From Paratinospora sagittata (taxonomy: Eukaryota; Streptophyta; Magnoliopsida; Ranunculales; Menispermaceae): a DNA stretch of 64,000 nt. The translations under genes were made by a program, and so were the position numbers. The notes under the pieces are model-generated. The model was not told where the DNA came from and did no database searches. It was given only the letters and a program-made list of their open reading frames with translations. The DNA lies in contig CM069604.1 in the NCBI GenBank assembly GCA_035771175.1, positions 19,469,115 to 19,533,114 of the forward strand. Reading direction: 5' to 3'. Shown here piece by piece: positions 1 to 12,066 of the stretch; the first letter of the stretch is position 1, and each line of letters starts with the position of its first letter.

Positions 1-637
1 CTCTTCCAAGGATTGATGATTTGTTTGAACAACTGAGGGGAGAAAAATCTTTTTGAAGATTGATTTGCGCTCAGTTGAGGATCAGGTATTAAAACATGCC
101 TAAGATCGCATTCAGGACCTATTACAGACACTATGAGTTTCTTGTGATGGCGTTTGGTGTTACTAACTCCCCAACGATGTTCATGGATCTGATGTAGAGG
201 GTTTTTAAGCTGTATCTGGATAAGTTTATCATCATCTTCATAGATGACATCTAGTGTATTCCAAGACTTAGGCACAATATGAGGAACATCTCAGAGTAGC
301 CTTCCAGACATTAAGGGAACACAAGTTGTATGCCAAACTAAGTAAATTTCAGTTGATTCGTCGAAGGTTGAAGCCATTATCAGTTGGCCTAGGCCTCCCA
401 CAATAACCGAGATCATGAGCTTTCTAGGGTTAGCAAGTTATTATTGAAGGTTTGTGCAGGGCTTCTCCAAGTTGGTTGCACCTCTTACTAAACTTACCCA
501 GAAAGATGTGCCATTTGTGTGGGCTTATGTATGTGAGGATGCCTTCCTAGAGCTGAAGAAGAGATAGACATCTGCGCAGTTTTGTCCTTGCCAGAGTCTG
601 GTCATCTACACGGATTCCTCTCGTATCGACTTTGGGT
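1..637 (+). pseudogene. Chromovirus (Ty3) reverse transcriptase/RNase H fragment
   Basis: Decayed pol piece of a Ty3-type chromodomain retrotransposon, read in broken frames on the plus strand. Visible pieces in order are an [17 protein letters not shown] stretch at the left edge, [16 protein letters not shown] near 147-195, the RT active-site equivalent FIDD near 238-249, the connection motif [19 protein letters not shown] near 440-500, and the start of RNase H (VIYTDSSRIDFG) near 600-635. Stops follow the FIDD block and occur in the connection, and a segment between them is missing, so it is not functional. It runs off the left edge and is cut at 638 by a SIRE-like LTR. It resembles the pol of the two Tekay elements further right but is clearly an older copy. 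Confidence 0.85.
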
Positions 638-1990
638 TGTTGGCCTAGATGTGTCCAAGAGGGTGGGTGAATTGGAAAATAATAGGTTAATGCCTTTTTT
701 TTTTAAAGCAGTTAATAATATTCAGTAGGTTATGGCAGTCTATAGAGAAAATGCAATAACAAACAATATGCAATAGTACACAAATGATTTATAGTGGTTC
801 GGCCTCGCCTACATCCTCTACCTAACCTCTTAGTTAGGATTTTGTTCAAACTCCACTGTCCGATCCTCTTATGGGCGAGAATCAAACCGTTACACCTTCT
901 CAACTCACGAGTGTGAGAAAACTATTACACCTCTCAACTTACGGATGTGAGAAAACCATTATATCATGAGCAACACTTGCTCAAACCTAGTGACACATAC
1001 AACCACTTTATAATTTTAAATACAAGTATAAAGTTTTGATTCCTTTACAAAGAATCAACAAAATACTTACAAAGCTTTCCTTGAACCCCAGTTGACACTG
1101 ATTCAGCAGAATATGTATAATGAAGATCGACTGAAAAACTATAGGTTCAAAGCTCTTCTTTCCTTCAATGGATTTGAAAACGATTTGTAATGAGAATCAA
1201 TAAATCCCGAAGAAAAACATATCAGAGTTTTCGCAAAATGATCAGAGTGTTTACTGCGAAAATGATAGCAGAACTTTTAAAAGTTTTCACATAGATTATT
1301 TCAAAGATACTTAGTTGTATATTTCTCAGTTGTGTACATTAGTTGTTTTATGCTCAAAACCTTGAAGTACAGTATATATAGACAACACTTCATCTCAGTC
1401 TTCAAGAAAGTTTTTGGCGCTCAAATCCATTTCAAATTGAACAGTCAAATTGTTTAACAGAAATGTATTGATTTAGATAGTGCAACAACACCTGAATCCT
1501 CTGTGATTTCATGAAAATAGAAAGTTCAGAAAACAACACACGCTAACACAGTTATCAGCTTTTTGACAGTATTGTGTGAGAGTCCTAATAGAGCGTTAGC
1601 GTCCTAAAGCACAACACACAGTTTTGTCATTTCTGGCTTTGACGACGCTCTTAGATTGTGAGCATCCTAATGGACTTGAAGATTTTAAAATCTAGAAAAC
1701 AATAAGGGTGCTAATGTGCGAGTAGCGTTCTAATGCGTGTTAAACACAAAAATCCCAGAAACGCGTGACCGCGCTGACGCACGATTAGTGTCCTAAAATG
1801 AATAAAACACATTCCAACCTATACACCATTAGTGTCTTGACATTCTATCAACGTCCTACCATGCTGGTTCATCACTAAGTAATTGACCATCATATGAGCA
1901 CCCTGATGAGCTGCCAGTGCCCTGATGGGGCACTGAAAACTGATTTTGATATTTTTCAATCTTTTCAAAGCTCGATTAATCAGTTTAAAG
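638..1990 (-). mobile_element. SIRE-like Copia LTR, truncated, minus strand
   Basis: The left edge TGTTGGCCTAGATG... followed by a GGGTGGGTGAATTGG block is the reverse complement of the 3' end of the SIRE-like LTRs seen elsewhere in the window (...CCAATTCACCCC...GCCAACA). Next comes the shared block 'tttatagtggttcggc' near 790, also found at 39857 and in inverted form at 46300. A TATA-like GTATATATAG lies near 1371. Positions 1555-1930 carry repeated words of the type AGCGTCCTAATG. The right part that should contain the LTR start is missing: sequence passes straight into Copia RT near 1990, so RNase H and part of the LTR are deleted. Confidence 0.75.
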
Positions 1991-2363
1991 CTCGATAAAT
2001 TCAGAGTTACAGGGAGTATCTATTGATTTCAAATTGTTCATTTGAAACTTTTTGATCATTTCCTTAGCAACTTTGATTGGATTATAAATGTGCTATTTGG
2101 CATTTGCTTAATTTGCAAACCAAGAAAGTATGTAAGTTCTTCCATCATACTCATTTTGAATTCCTTTTGCATTATTTTTTAGAACTCATCACACAATTCT
2201 TTGTCCGTTGCACCAAATATGATATCGTCCACATATATTTGAACAATAAGCATATTATCATTATGATGTTTAATAAACAAGGTTGGATCGAGTTTTCCTT
2301 TTTCAATTTATGATCTAAATGAAATGAACTCAGACTGTTATACCAAGCTCTAGGAGTCTATCT
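1991..2363 (-). pseudogene. SIRE-like Copia reverse transcriptase, 3' half
   Basis: On the minus strand this reads as Copia RT: a decayed TPRAWYN start at the right end, then TLFIKHHNDNMLIVQIYVDD with the catalytic YVDD at 2224-2235, IIFGATDKELCDEF, and lower-quality FLGLQ and KEMIKKF motifs towards 2040. These are characteristic of the SIRE/Maximus lineage. Internal stops make it non-coding. The missing first half lies at 8490-8831; the split falls directly between the LYGL codons and the decayed K-Q-x-P-R-A-W block, and is caused by the element at 2369-8489. Confidence 0.85.
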
Positions 2364-2368
2364 TAATA

Positions 2369-3917
2369 TGATCGTGAATTTATCGCAAGCGCACGACAGT
2401 CAAGTTATAATATACCGATAGTGAGTCAGGTTGCCGTATCCACAGGGAATTGTTACTATATCAATTACTATTTCACAAATTTCAAACTTTATTTAGACAA
2501 TCAAATAGAGATATTAAATGAATTATAATGCAGGAAATAAAATGAAATTAAAGCAATTGAAAGTGAAGAGAATTCAATAATGGAATAAATCCAGAGAATT
2601 GATTTTACTTAGTTTGCAAATCAAGATTAATTGGGGTTATTCATCAATAAGTTTATTTCTACGTTTATAAATCAAACCCAATGTTTATCAATCCCCTCTC
2701 TCGAGTGCCGGATCGAAACTTATAAGTGGGGTTGAATCTCGACCTCTCGATAAAGACCCAATTCCCAATTATGCATTAAGTTTTAGGGATTTCTCAATGA
2801 TCTCACAAGATCCTATAAACTTTTCGATTCTATAGCAATCTCATGTCATAATTCTCATTTTCCAACCTAACAAACGCTCTCTCGAGTGCCGCCCCTTAGA
2901 TCTTGGTTCAATCAATTTATGGCCAGTAAATCAAAAGCATTAAACATAGAGAATCATGAATAAACTTGAGAAATTGTATTAATAATGAATAGAATCCACA
3001 ATAAATCCATCAAAAACAAACTAAGATCCATCAATTCTCTAGAATTATAATTTAGTTCATAGTTTTGAGGAAGAAAATATAAAACAAGATAGAAAGCATT
3101 GAAATCATCCTCAAAGTATGCTAGAAATATTGTAAATCTTTAATCCCCTTCGCTTCCGAAGCCGATCTTTGTTTTACCAGCAACCTATCTGTCTTGCCCC
3201 CTTCTCCAATCGATCTCTCTTGAAAAACCCTAAAATCTGATTTATAATATGCCCTATTTCACTTCAAAGTTCAATTCTCGAAATTGCCCAAAATCACACA
3301 TATTCCGCCTAGAAATGTGCAGTAGCACTGCAAAACTCGAGGGGGTAGCATTGCTGGGCTAAACCATTGATTTTTTACACATTTTGGGTGCTGAAGCACT
3401 TCCCTAAGCGCTGCAGCGCCCAGAGGGTTGCAAGGGCAATTTTTGCACTTGCATGCCTTAGCCAATATTTCCTTCTTTCTCCACTTTTTGCACACTTCTT
3501 GCTCATGATCTTGGCCACTTTTCTTTAGCGTTTGAGCCTCATTTCACCACACTTTGGAGCTCTTATTCACCTACAAAACATCACACAAAAGCAAGTAAAT
3601 CCATCATACTAATCAAATGCTAAAACTCGAAATGCAACTATGTACTAAAAATGCAACATGAAACATGATAACATGAAAATGACACTAATAATTTTTGGAA
3701 AAATTCCTAAAAATCATATTTATTTTCCTAAACTAACCTAATACATTTTATTCATGAAAGCAACTAAAACTTACCTATAAAACTCATAAAAACACTAAAA
3801 TGAATCTAAGACACAAAATGTGCAAAATATTGCAAAAACGCCTAGAAAATTGGGAAAATGCTTCTAAAAACCTAATAAAAATCTTACAAATTACTATGTA
3901 TAAAACTCAACTTATCA
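2369..3917 (-). repeat. 3' LTR of the Athila-like element
   Basis: About 1.55 kb. On the minus strand it starts TGATAAGTTGAG and ends GCGATAAATTCACGATCA. It aligns along its full length with 6961-8489, including the shared blocks 'tatccacagggaattgtta' near 2435, the 'ctcgagtgcc' segments near 2700 and 2880, and the GC-richer stretch near 3310-3440. The polypurine tract of the element should lie just right of 3917; on the minus strand it reads AAGTTTGGGAGTATT. Confidence 0.9.
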
Positions 3918-5597
3918 AATACTCCCAAACTTAGGACTTTGATCGCTCTGAGCAAAGAGAAAAGTTAAAGTTGAACAACAAATGCCTCACATATTCTAAA
4001 ATGAACAAGGATTTAACTAACTAGAACGGTTTCTAATCAAGGATAACACTTATTTGACCAAGCATAAAAGTTGAAAAACTTGATAGTTTAACCTTATTTG
4101 TCTAGAATTTTCAATCTACAAGACATGCCTTCTTTTCCATCTTAGTTGACAAACAAGTACACAATTCAAACACATGACCACTCATAAATCATATAGATTA
4201 TGCAAGCAAGATGGAAAAATGATCTCAATGAAACAAAACAAGGCTTCATATGCTTGCTTTTCACTCCTCTCCACTAATGTAAGTTTCACACCACTCAAGA
4301 TCAATAGGTCTACATAAAGCTTGTAATGTAAGGCTAGGTCTAAGGGTATGTCAAAGTGGATAAAAATGAAGCTTAATACACCAAAACCAACTTTGTTACA
4401 TCAACCCATTTTTGCACAAAACCAATACCTCGCAACATGAACCCAAAAACCAACAACACCCAAGCAAGACTTTTCACATATTTTTCATGTTCATTACCCC
4501 AAAATACACCCCCAAACTTGTTCATTTACCCTGTTAATGAAGAAAACTTGTTTTCTCTTTTCTTTTTCTTTTTTTTTTCACTTTTCACATGAACAACTCA
4601 TTTTGAACCCCTTTTATCACCTTCACATGGCATTCACATCCATAGCCCATTTTTCGTATACTTTCCCATGAAAATAACCCAAACCCCATTACAATGCATT
4701 TCTCAAAGTGTTAAGGGTGCAAGGGTGAAAACAAGAGAGAACAAATAAAGGCCTTGGCTTTTAATGTTTGGTGACAAGAAACAAGATAAAAGGCTCAAAG
4801 CTGGGTGACTAGGGAAAATATATTATTGGGTAGGCTTTATGGCTCAAACTACTCCAAACATGGCCTGAATCATGTCTTTCTTGGTGTGATTCCTAGGATT
4901 TCACCTCAAGAAGAGATCAAACAAGTTCTGGAGCCAAGTTCTAAAAAACAACATGAGATCAAAAGCGTGCTTGACTTGCAAATTCTCGATTTAACATGTA
5001 AGTAGAATTCTTGATCATGATTGTGTACTCAAAAGCCAACAAGATTTCAAATAAACATGGCATGCAAGTCCAGCACACAGACTTAAGAGTACTCTACTCT
5101 CTACTTTTCTAAGGTTTATGCTCAGAAATAAGTGCTACTCCTATCCTAAATCATCCATTCTAAGTTGAATAAAATCAAAGTGCAAGGAAGAATATGGAAT
5201 TGTTAATTAAACTATATATATATATATATATATATATATTGAAATTTTCACTAAAGACACCAAAAAGCTCAAACTCCAAACCCCCCCCCCCCCCCCCCCG
5301 AACTTAAAATACACATTGTCCTCAATGCAAAAACATCCACACATAGAAAGCAAGATAAAAAGACAAAAGTAATGAATCTCCCCTAGCCCATATGGGTAGA
5401 AGGCTCCACAACGGCTCTTGCTTTTGGCATCAATGAGGACCCCCAAACTTGAATCAAAACCTGAGGAAGGACAAAAATGAATATCATTAGTGAAAAACAA
5501 AAACTAAACATCTAAGTACAATTATTAAAAAGAAACAAAATATAAAAACAAAATTGGTTGGGTTGCCACCCAATAAGCGCTTTTTTATAGTCATTAG
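3918..5597 (-). other. Non-coding 3' internal region of the Athila-like element
   Basis: No coding region is supported on either strand. The stretch is A-rich on the plus strand and contains a (TA)n microsatellite at about 5211-5240 and a run of 20 C at 5281-5300. This is where pol would lie in an autonomous Athila element; no RT, RNase H or integrase motif can be read in any frame. Short open frames here look like chance. Confidence 0.7.
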
Positions 5598-6840
5598 CTA
5601 GACTTTCTCTTCTCGCTTAAATCGAGTATGCTTCCTTATTATTTCTGACATCCTCTCGTCATCCTTGTTATTCAGCATTGATTGCATCACCGGACTTGTG
5701 CACTTCTCCCATAAAAATGCTGAAGAATGCTCCTCAAGTAGAAACACAAAATCAGATGCAGCAGCACTCCCTTGTAACAGAGGAATGTCATCGATGTACT
5801 CCATTGGTGTTTTCCACACATTTTGGCATTGATAACCAAGCACCTCGAAATGGCTTTGAATCTTGTTATCAACCCCCCTCAACTTTCTCTTGAAGTACAT
5901 GGGCAAACAAATCCTCAAAAGTAAATGCATATTCCTTAACATCCAAACACTCCTCCACACTAGTAGGTGCCAATTCATCATATGGCATCATAAACTCACT
6001 TGATTGAGCATCCATGGGCACCTCTTGATCATCACACTCAAGCACATCTTGTTGAGTATTCGTTTTTTCTTTCTTCAAGGCTTCATAGTGTTGTATCTCT
6101 TCTTGAATAGTCAATTGTCTTGGTGGTGGTGGTGGTGATGTCATGTCTTGATATACTGAATCGGCCCCTTGACATCTTCTTCATCACTCATAAAGGAATC
6201 TCTTTGATGTTGAGCATTAAGAGATGAAATGATTTGCCCCATATAACCTTCTATATTTTTCATTGAAGCTTCCATTCTGTCCATGTGACACTTAATGCTT
6301 TCCTCCGTTTTTTCCACAAAATCATTAATTAGATCTTCCAAGGACGGCTTTTTCTCCACTTGATTGTAGACATCCGCTTGAGGTTGCAGCTCATTCCATT
6401 GATTGTTTAACCTAGGCTCACTCTTATCCGACCTCGCTTCCAATAGATAATTGGTAAGTATATCTTCTAAGGATTACTTTTTTTCCACTTGATTATGGAT
6501 GTTCGGTAGAGGTTGCAAAATATACCATTGATTGTCATAGGAGTAGTTCTCATGGTTAGAAATACTCAAATGGTATTGATAGGGTAAAGGATCACCCATC
6601 TAATTATATGCCCAATTGTTACCATAATGAACCTGCTCCATACATGAACTCATTCCTGAATATCTCATGCTTGCAATTCCCATTTTCTCTACAGTAGATT
6701 GAGATCTTGCCTCAATAAGCTCAGAAACTTGCTGCTGGAGGTTAGATATTGATGTTGACAATTATTGAATAGGGTCAACTGGCCCGAAACTATATTGAAA
6801 AGTTGAGTTTTTGAAATTGTATGCCATTGCTTTACGAAAG
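5598..6840 (-). pseudogene. Athila-like gag remnant
   Basis: The minus-strand reading begins with an ATG near 6828 (MAYNFKNSTFQYSFGPVDP) and runs with stops to 5598. It contains a decayed duplication: a Q-W-x-x-L-Q-P...VEKK-SLEDI/L block occurs near 6490 and again near 6350. Then follow SLEDLINDFVEKTEE and the coiled stretch SMKNIEGYMGQIISSLNAQ, which resembles the tail of Athila gag, where a 'NLE.Q.GQ.A' motif is usual. A proline run (MTSPPPPPRQLT) and an acidic segment follow in a shifted frame at 5869-6144, and a last open stretch overlaps it at 5598-5981. No zinc knuckle is seen. The role would be particle formation; stops and frameshifts make it inactive. The family call is by motif only. 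Confidence 0.6.
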
Positions 6841-6936
6841 AAATAACAAAGAGAAAAAACATAAACAATTCAAAAAAATAAGTCTAAATTAAAATTCAAA
6901 CCCATTACTATCGATATTGATAGAAAGTAAACAAAT

Positions 6937-6954
6937 TCCCCGACAACGACGTTA
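6937..6954 (-). other. Primer-binding site, tRNA-Asp type (decayed)
   Basis: The plus strand reads TCCCCGACAACGACGTTA. The 3' end of plant tRNA-Asp with CCA is TCCCCGGCAACGGCGCCA, so 14 of 18 positions match and all four differences are transitions. It lies a few bases from the LTR at 6961, as a PBS should, and fixes the element's orientation as minus. Confidence 0.8.
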
Positions 6955-6960
6955 AAAACT

Positions 6961-8489
6961 TGATCGTGAATTTATTGCAAGCGCACGATAGTCAAGTTAT
7001 AATATACTGATAGTGAGTCGGGTTGTTGTGTCCACAGGGAATTGTTACTCTATCAATTATCGTTTCACATATATCAAACTTTATTTAGACAATCAAATAT
7101 AGATATGAAACAGATTAAAATGCTAGAAATTAAATGGAATTAAAGCAATTAAAAGTGAAGAGAATTCAATAACGGAATAGATCTAGAGAATCGATTTCAC
7201 TTAGTTTGCAAATCAAGATTAATTGGGGTTATTCATCATTAAATTCATTTCTACGTTTATAACTCAAACCAAATGTTTATCAATCCCCTCTCCTGAGTGC
7301 CGGATAGAAACTTATAAGTAGGGTTGAATCTCGACCTTTCGATAAAGACCCAATTCCCAATTATGCATTAAGTTTTAGGGATTTCTCAATGATCTCACAA
7401 GATCCTACAAACCTCTTGATTCTATAGCAATCTCATGTCATAATTCTCATTTTCCAACCTAAAGAACCCTATCTCGAGTGTCGCCCCTTAAATCTTGGTT
7501 CAATCAATTTATGGCCAATAAATCAAAAGCATTAAATATAGAGAATCATGAATAATCTTGAGAAATTGCATTAATAATGAATAAAATCCACAATCAATCC
7601 ATCAAAAACAAACTACGATCCATCTATTATCTAGAATTATAATTTAGTTCATAGTTTTGAGGAAGAAAATACAAAACAAGATAGAAAACATTGAAATCAT
7701 CTTCAAAATATGCTGGAAATACTGTAAATCTTCAATCGTCTTCGCTTCCGAAGCCGATCTTCGTTTTACCAGCAACCTATCCTTCTTGTCTCCTTCTCCA
7801 ATCAATCCCTCTTGAAAAACCATAAAATTTGATATTTAATATGCCTTATTTCGCTTCAAAGTTCAATTCCCAAAATTGCCCAAAATCACACATATTTCGC
7901 CTAGAAATGCGCGGTAGCGCTGCAGTACTCGAGGGGGGTAGCATTGTTGTGCTAAACCATTGATTTTTTACACATTTTGGGCGCTGAAGCACCCCCCTAA
8001 GCTCTGCAACGCTCAGAGGGTTGCAAGTGCAATTTTTGCACTTGCATGCCTTAACTGATTTTCCTTATTTCTCCACTTTTTGCCCACTTCTCGCTCATGA
8101 TCTTGGCCACTTTTCTTCATTGTTTGAGCCTCGTTTCACACACTTTGAAGCCCTTATTCACCTGCAAGTAAATCCATCATACTAATCAAATGCCAAAACT
8201 CAAAATGCAACTATGTACTAAAAATGCAACATGAAACATGATAACATGAACATCGCACTAATAATTTTTGGAAAAATTACTAAAAATCATATTTATTTTC
8301 CTAAGCTAACCTAATGCATTTTATTCATGAAAAAAACTAAAACTAACCTATAAAACTCATAAAAACACTAAAATGAACCTAAGACACAAATGTGCAAAAT
8401 ATGCCAAAAACACCTAGAAAATTGGGAAAATGCTTCTAAAAACCTAATAAAAACCCTACAAATTACTATGTATAAAAATCAACTTATTA
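6961..8489 (-). repeat. 5' LTR of the Athila-like element
   Basis: About 1.53 kb, the partner of 2369-3917. Its outer end is TTA where the partner has TCA, one change from the canonical terminus. Scattered substitutions and a small deletion near 8160 separate the two copies, so the insertion is not recent. Confidence 0.9.
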
Positions 8490-8831
8490 TAATCCATATA
8501 AGGTTTTGTGGAGTTTGAACACATGTTCCAGGTTATGAGCACCCTCAAACCTTGAAGGTTGTTACACATATACCTCTTCATTGATGTATCCATTTAGAAA
8601 TGCACGCTTTACATCCATTCAGTATAAGGGAAAAATTTTGTAACACGTGTAAGCAAGTAGCATCCTTATTGCCTCTAATATTGCTACTGGGGCAAAGGTT
8701 CTTCGAAGTCTATGCCTTCTTCTTGATTGTACCCTTGTGCAACCAATCTAGCCTTATTTCAGACTATGATTCCTTGTTCATTCTTTTTGTTTCTAAAAAC
8801 CCATTTGGTTCTTATGATTGATTGATGAAAT
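8490..8831 (-). pseudogene. SIRE-like Copia reverse transcriptase, 5' half
   Basis: The minus strand reads RTKWVFRNKKNEQGIIV near 8775-8825, then a KARLVAQGYNQEEGIDFEE-like block near 8700-8760, and HVFKLHKTLYGL next to 8490. These are the opening RT motifs of Copia elements. A stop and a frameshift are present. It is continuous in sense with 1991-2363 once the intervening element is ignored. Its upstream side is cut at 8832 by a Tekay-type LTR, so gag, protease and integrase of this element are absent. Confidence 0.85.
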
Positions 8832-10104
8832 TGTAATACCTTGTATTTCAAAAAAAAAAAATTCGTTTGGGCAGAAATCCCCGAACGTTCAGGCACCAAA
8901 TTTCCTATATAAGGAGCTCTCTCCTCCTCATTTTCTCACACCAAATCACCTTCTCTAGTGATTTTTCCTCCTCTTTTCACTCATTCTGAGTTCTTTTCTA
9001 TTTGAGACTCTCTGTTCAAGACTCTCGGTGCGATACGACGAAGTTTTGTCCGAAGGAAAACGCCAAATCTGAAAGAAGTAGTTCTTATCTGAAGGTGGGG
9101 AACGAAACATAGGTTTGCGTGTTATATAACTTTTATTAAAGTTCACATTCATTTATTATTATGTCTACTGCTCATTTACACTGCATTATATCATATAATG
9201 TTTATACTGTCACACTTATGCCTGTATATTTGGAATTCACGTATTATACTATTGTAATGTCAGATTAGTGGTCAATCTGGCTCAACTAGACTCGGTCTTG
9301 TCCTCAGTAACTTTAAATAGTGAACGGAAGGCAGCGGGATGTTCTAGGCGATTGGTATTTAAGCAGACCTTGTGTCTCACCTCTCAACTGGGGACTGATC
9401 TAGTTGGTCTTATTGAAAGCTATCAGCTTATACAAGTAATGCTGAATGTCCTAACCTTGCACGTCGTGATACCAACCCTAATAAGGATCACCAGACGTTG
9501 CCAAAGTCAGTCTAAATGTCAAGAAAAAACCAGACCAGTAGACTAGACCGGTTCACGCATTGACATCATACATATCACCACCTAGGGACGTATGTGGTTT
9601 ATGATTCATAGAATAGTTAGGAGCATTGCTTGTTATTCATTATATTTCTCTGGAGAGAGACGTACAATGAGAACCCGGCTACACCTGGGGAGGGACATCT
9701 GTACGTGAATCCAGAACATTGTTCCTGAGGAGGGATGTATAATGAGAACCTAGCTACGCCTGAGGAAGGACATCTGTATGTGAACTCAAGCGATGTACGT
9801 TCATCAAACCATTATGAGACGGTGTCATGCATACATACATATTGATTGATTATGATGCTTTGAAGTGTATTTAAGATATTTAATTATGAAGTTTACTTTA
9901 TTAATTGTTATACTCACAAACTATTTTACCCACTGAGCGCGTTACGCTCACTCCATTATTATCCAAATTTTCACAGGAAATTAGGGTGGACTGGGTGCAG
10001 GTTCATGGGGCCCATATTTTGTACCCTTTGTATTATTCTTTTGGGATTTTGGGGAGTATGTTCCCTTGACTATGTCATGTACAAATGAATTCTGAATTAA
10101 TACT
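8832..10104 (+). repeat. Tekay-type LTR, 3' end missing
   Basis: Starts TGTAATACCTTGTATTTCA, like the LTR at 57359, with a single GAACGTTCAGGC unit near 8883 and a TATA box CCTATATAAG near 8904. It then follows the complete copies through the 'gggacgtatgtggtttatg' region near 9590 and 'cccactgagcgcgttacgctcac' near 9930. It stops near 10104, where complete copies continue to GGGGTGTGACA. The missing end adjoins the equally truncated LTR of the next element. It cuts the Copia RT at 8831. Confidence 0.88.
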
Positions 10105-12051
10105 CAAATTTTTTCTTTTCTTTTTGCTTTTGTACCTGAAATGGTGAAGGAAATGGGGTGAGCAAACAACAGCTCAATGAATATAGCTCTTGACATGACA
10201 ATCACATGCATTTAGGGAGACATGACATATCAAATCGTTTAAATTAAAATATTTAGGGAAACATGGCATTTCCCTCCTTCAAGGCAAGAGAGCGGGTCTA
10301 ACCCTTGTATGACCGTTACAAGGTAGCCACAGCCTCTCATTACCCAATTCACAGTCATTTTAAGGATCACAACCCTTGTTAGGACAGACTTACTGACAAT
10401 GAGGTTTCTGAAAACCTCATCCGGGTCTAATTCCTAACGACATGACATTATTATAATCTCCAACTGCTAAGTTTGCATGATTAATAAAAACTAAATGCAT
10501 TACATATAAATATAACATGCATACAATCAAACATTTTATATGTATACAATGCCATACAAGAACCAAATCAAGAAAACTATACTCACAGTGGTTACACGAG
10601 GTTTCTAAGCCAATATACCCTCTAAAATCTAGCGCAACAATAAGCATCAAGGTTACTTGCATCATCAAATGTCCATCATAATTGCTTCCTTTAGAGCATT
10701 TATCCATGCACTTAATCTCTAAATTCATACACTGCAATTAGGTAATTCAAGCCATAGATCATCATGAGAATCAACTAAACACCATTTAAACTCACCAAAA
10801 CACCATTACTAACACTCAAATTTCCCAGTTGGTTCAACAGCTAAGATGGGGTTATTTCACCATGAAAATGGAACATTTAAGTTAGATTTCAACACCAAAG
10901 TACTCACATAAGCACATGGAAACATATGTCGATTTTATTAAAAATATAGAACATTTCTAAAATTATTCTGTTCATATCGACACGTGTAAAATCAGTCATT
11001 CTATCATTCTCCTACCTTCAACAGGTATTTTGTTGAGGTTTTACATGTTCGCGGATGCATCTAAAGTCAATTTTACTCACAAAAATCATATATTTAGCTA
11101 CTAAAAATATCAAAACATACCCAAAAATTATGATCTTAACATCAAAACGTCCGGAATTTAGTTCTCTACGATTCTATGATCTCAAACAGGAGTTTCACTA
11201 GATTTCAATTCCAGTTTATTCACTGGATATAATCACAGTACTATTTACGGTACTGTTCACATCACTGTTCATTAGAAACCTGTAATTTTTAATAAAATTG
11301 TCAAACGGTCTCCAAAAATCATGAAATTAGCATCGATGGACTCACAACAGTTCATTCTACCATTCTATACCCTTAAACTGCAGTTTCATCAGGTTTTAAT
11401 ATGCTTTGAAATGTCTCAAATATCAAATCTAACTTCTAACAACCATAAAAAAAACTAACCATATATTCGGGGCTTCTATAGTCTATGGAGTGTTTTTCAA
11501 CCTTTCGAGCAAATTTTCATTCAAGTTGGGTCAAAACCCCGATTTCGAAAACACCATAAAATGACTTTCATAGCTAAAATTACTCTGCTAGAATCGTCAT
11601 ACACTAGTTAAAGATCAATTTCACGACGAAAATAGCAAAAAAAGCTTACCAGCACGTCAGATTTGGTCGCGAATTCGTCGTTTCCCCTTCTTCTTTCTTT
11701 CCTTTCTCTTTCTCTTCTTTCTTTCTTTCTTTCTCCAGCAACTTCTTTCCTTCTTTTAATTTATTTTTCTTTTCTTTCTTATTCCATACAAGTACTGTAC
11801 CCGCAAATGAACAGTAATTTAATAATAATTTTTTTTAATTCATTCTTCTTCTTTTATACACAATCCACGTGAGGAATACCCGTGTTAAAAATTGACTTCT
11901 ATTTAAAATCACATTCCAGACTCACTTTTGACATTTTCAAGTTCATTTGACACATGTACACATGGCTTTAAAGGTACTTATACATATATTATACTCTTCA
12001 GTGTACGTATAAGTCAACCAAATATATTGATTAAAAGCACGAGGTGTTACA
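10105..12051 (-). repeat. 3' LTR of the deleted chromovirus
   Basis: On the minus strand it starts TGTAACACCTCGTGC at 12051, preceded by a purine tract at 12052-12066. Positions 10105-10240 match 15190-15330 of the other LTR closely ('cctgaaatggtgaaggaaatg', 'agctcttgacatgacaatca'). About 1.95 kb remains; the outer part is missing at 10104. A pyrimidine-rich stretch lies at 11680-11770. No convincing gene lies within. Confidence 0.82.
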
Positions 12052-12066
12052 ATCTCCCCAACTTAA

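Larger units (their letters stand above)
2369..8489 (-). mobile_element. Athila-like non-autonomous LTR retrotransposon, minus strand
   Basis: A 6.1-kb element with two direct LTRs (2369-3917 and 6961-8489), a primer-binding site resembling tRNA-Asp next to the right LTR, gag-like ORFs on the minus strand and no trace of pol. The target duplication is TAATA (2364-2368) against TAATC (8490-8494), 4 of 5 matching. Insertion was into the RT gene of a SIRE-like Copia element: the two RT halves abut exactly at the duplication. The lineage call rests on the Asp-type PBS, which is typical of Athila, on the gag tail, and on an LTR terminus of the kind common in plant Athila-type families. With about 3 kb of internal sequence and no pol it must have depended on enzymes from elsewhere. 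Confidence 0.88.

Noticed and set aside
5281..5300. Run of 20 C followed by a glycine-rich open frame
   Set aside because: Homopolymer; the frame is an artefact of the run and the adjacent (TA)n repeat.
10417..10737. Minus-strand frame of 106 codons
   Set aside because: Inside the chromovirus LTR; no motif and no counterpart elsewhere.
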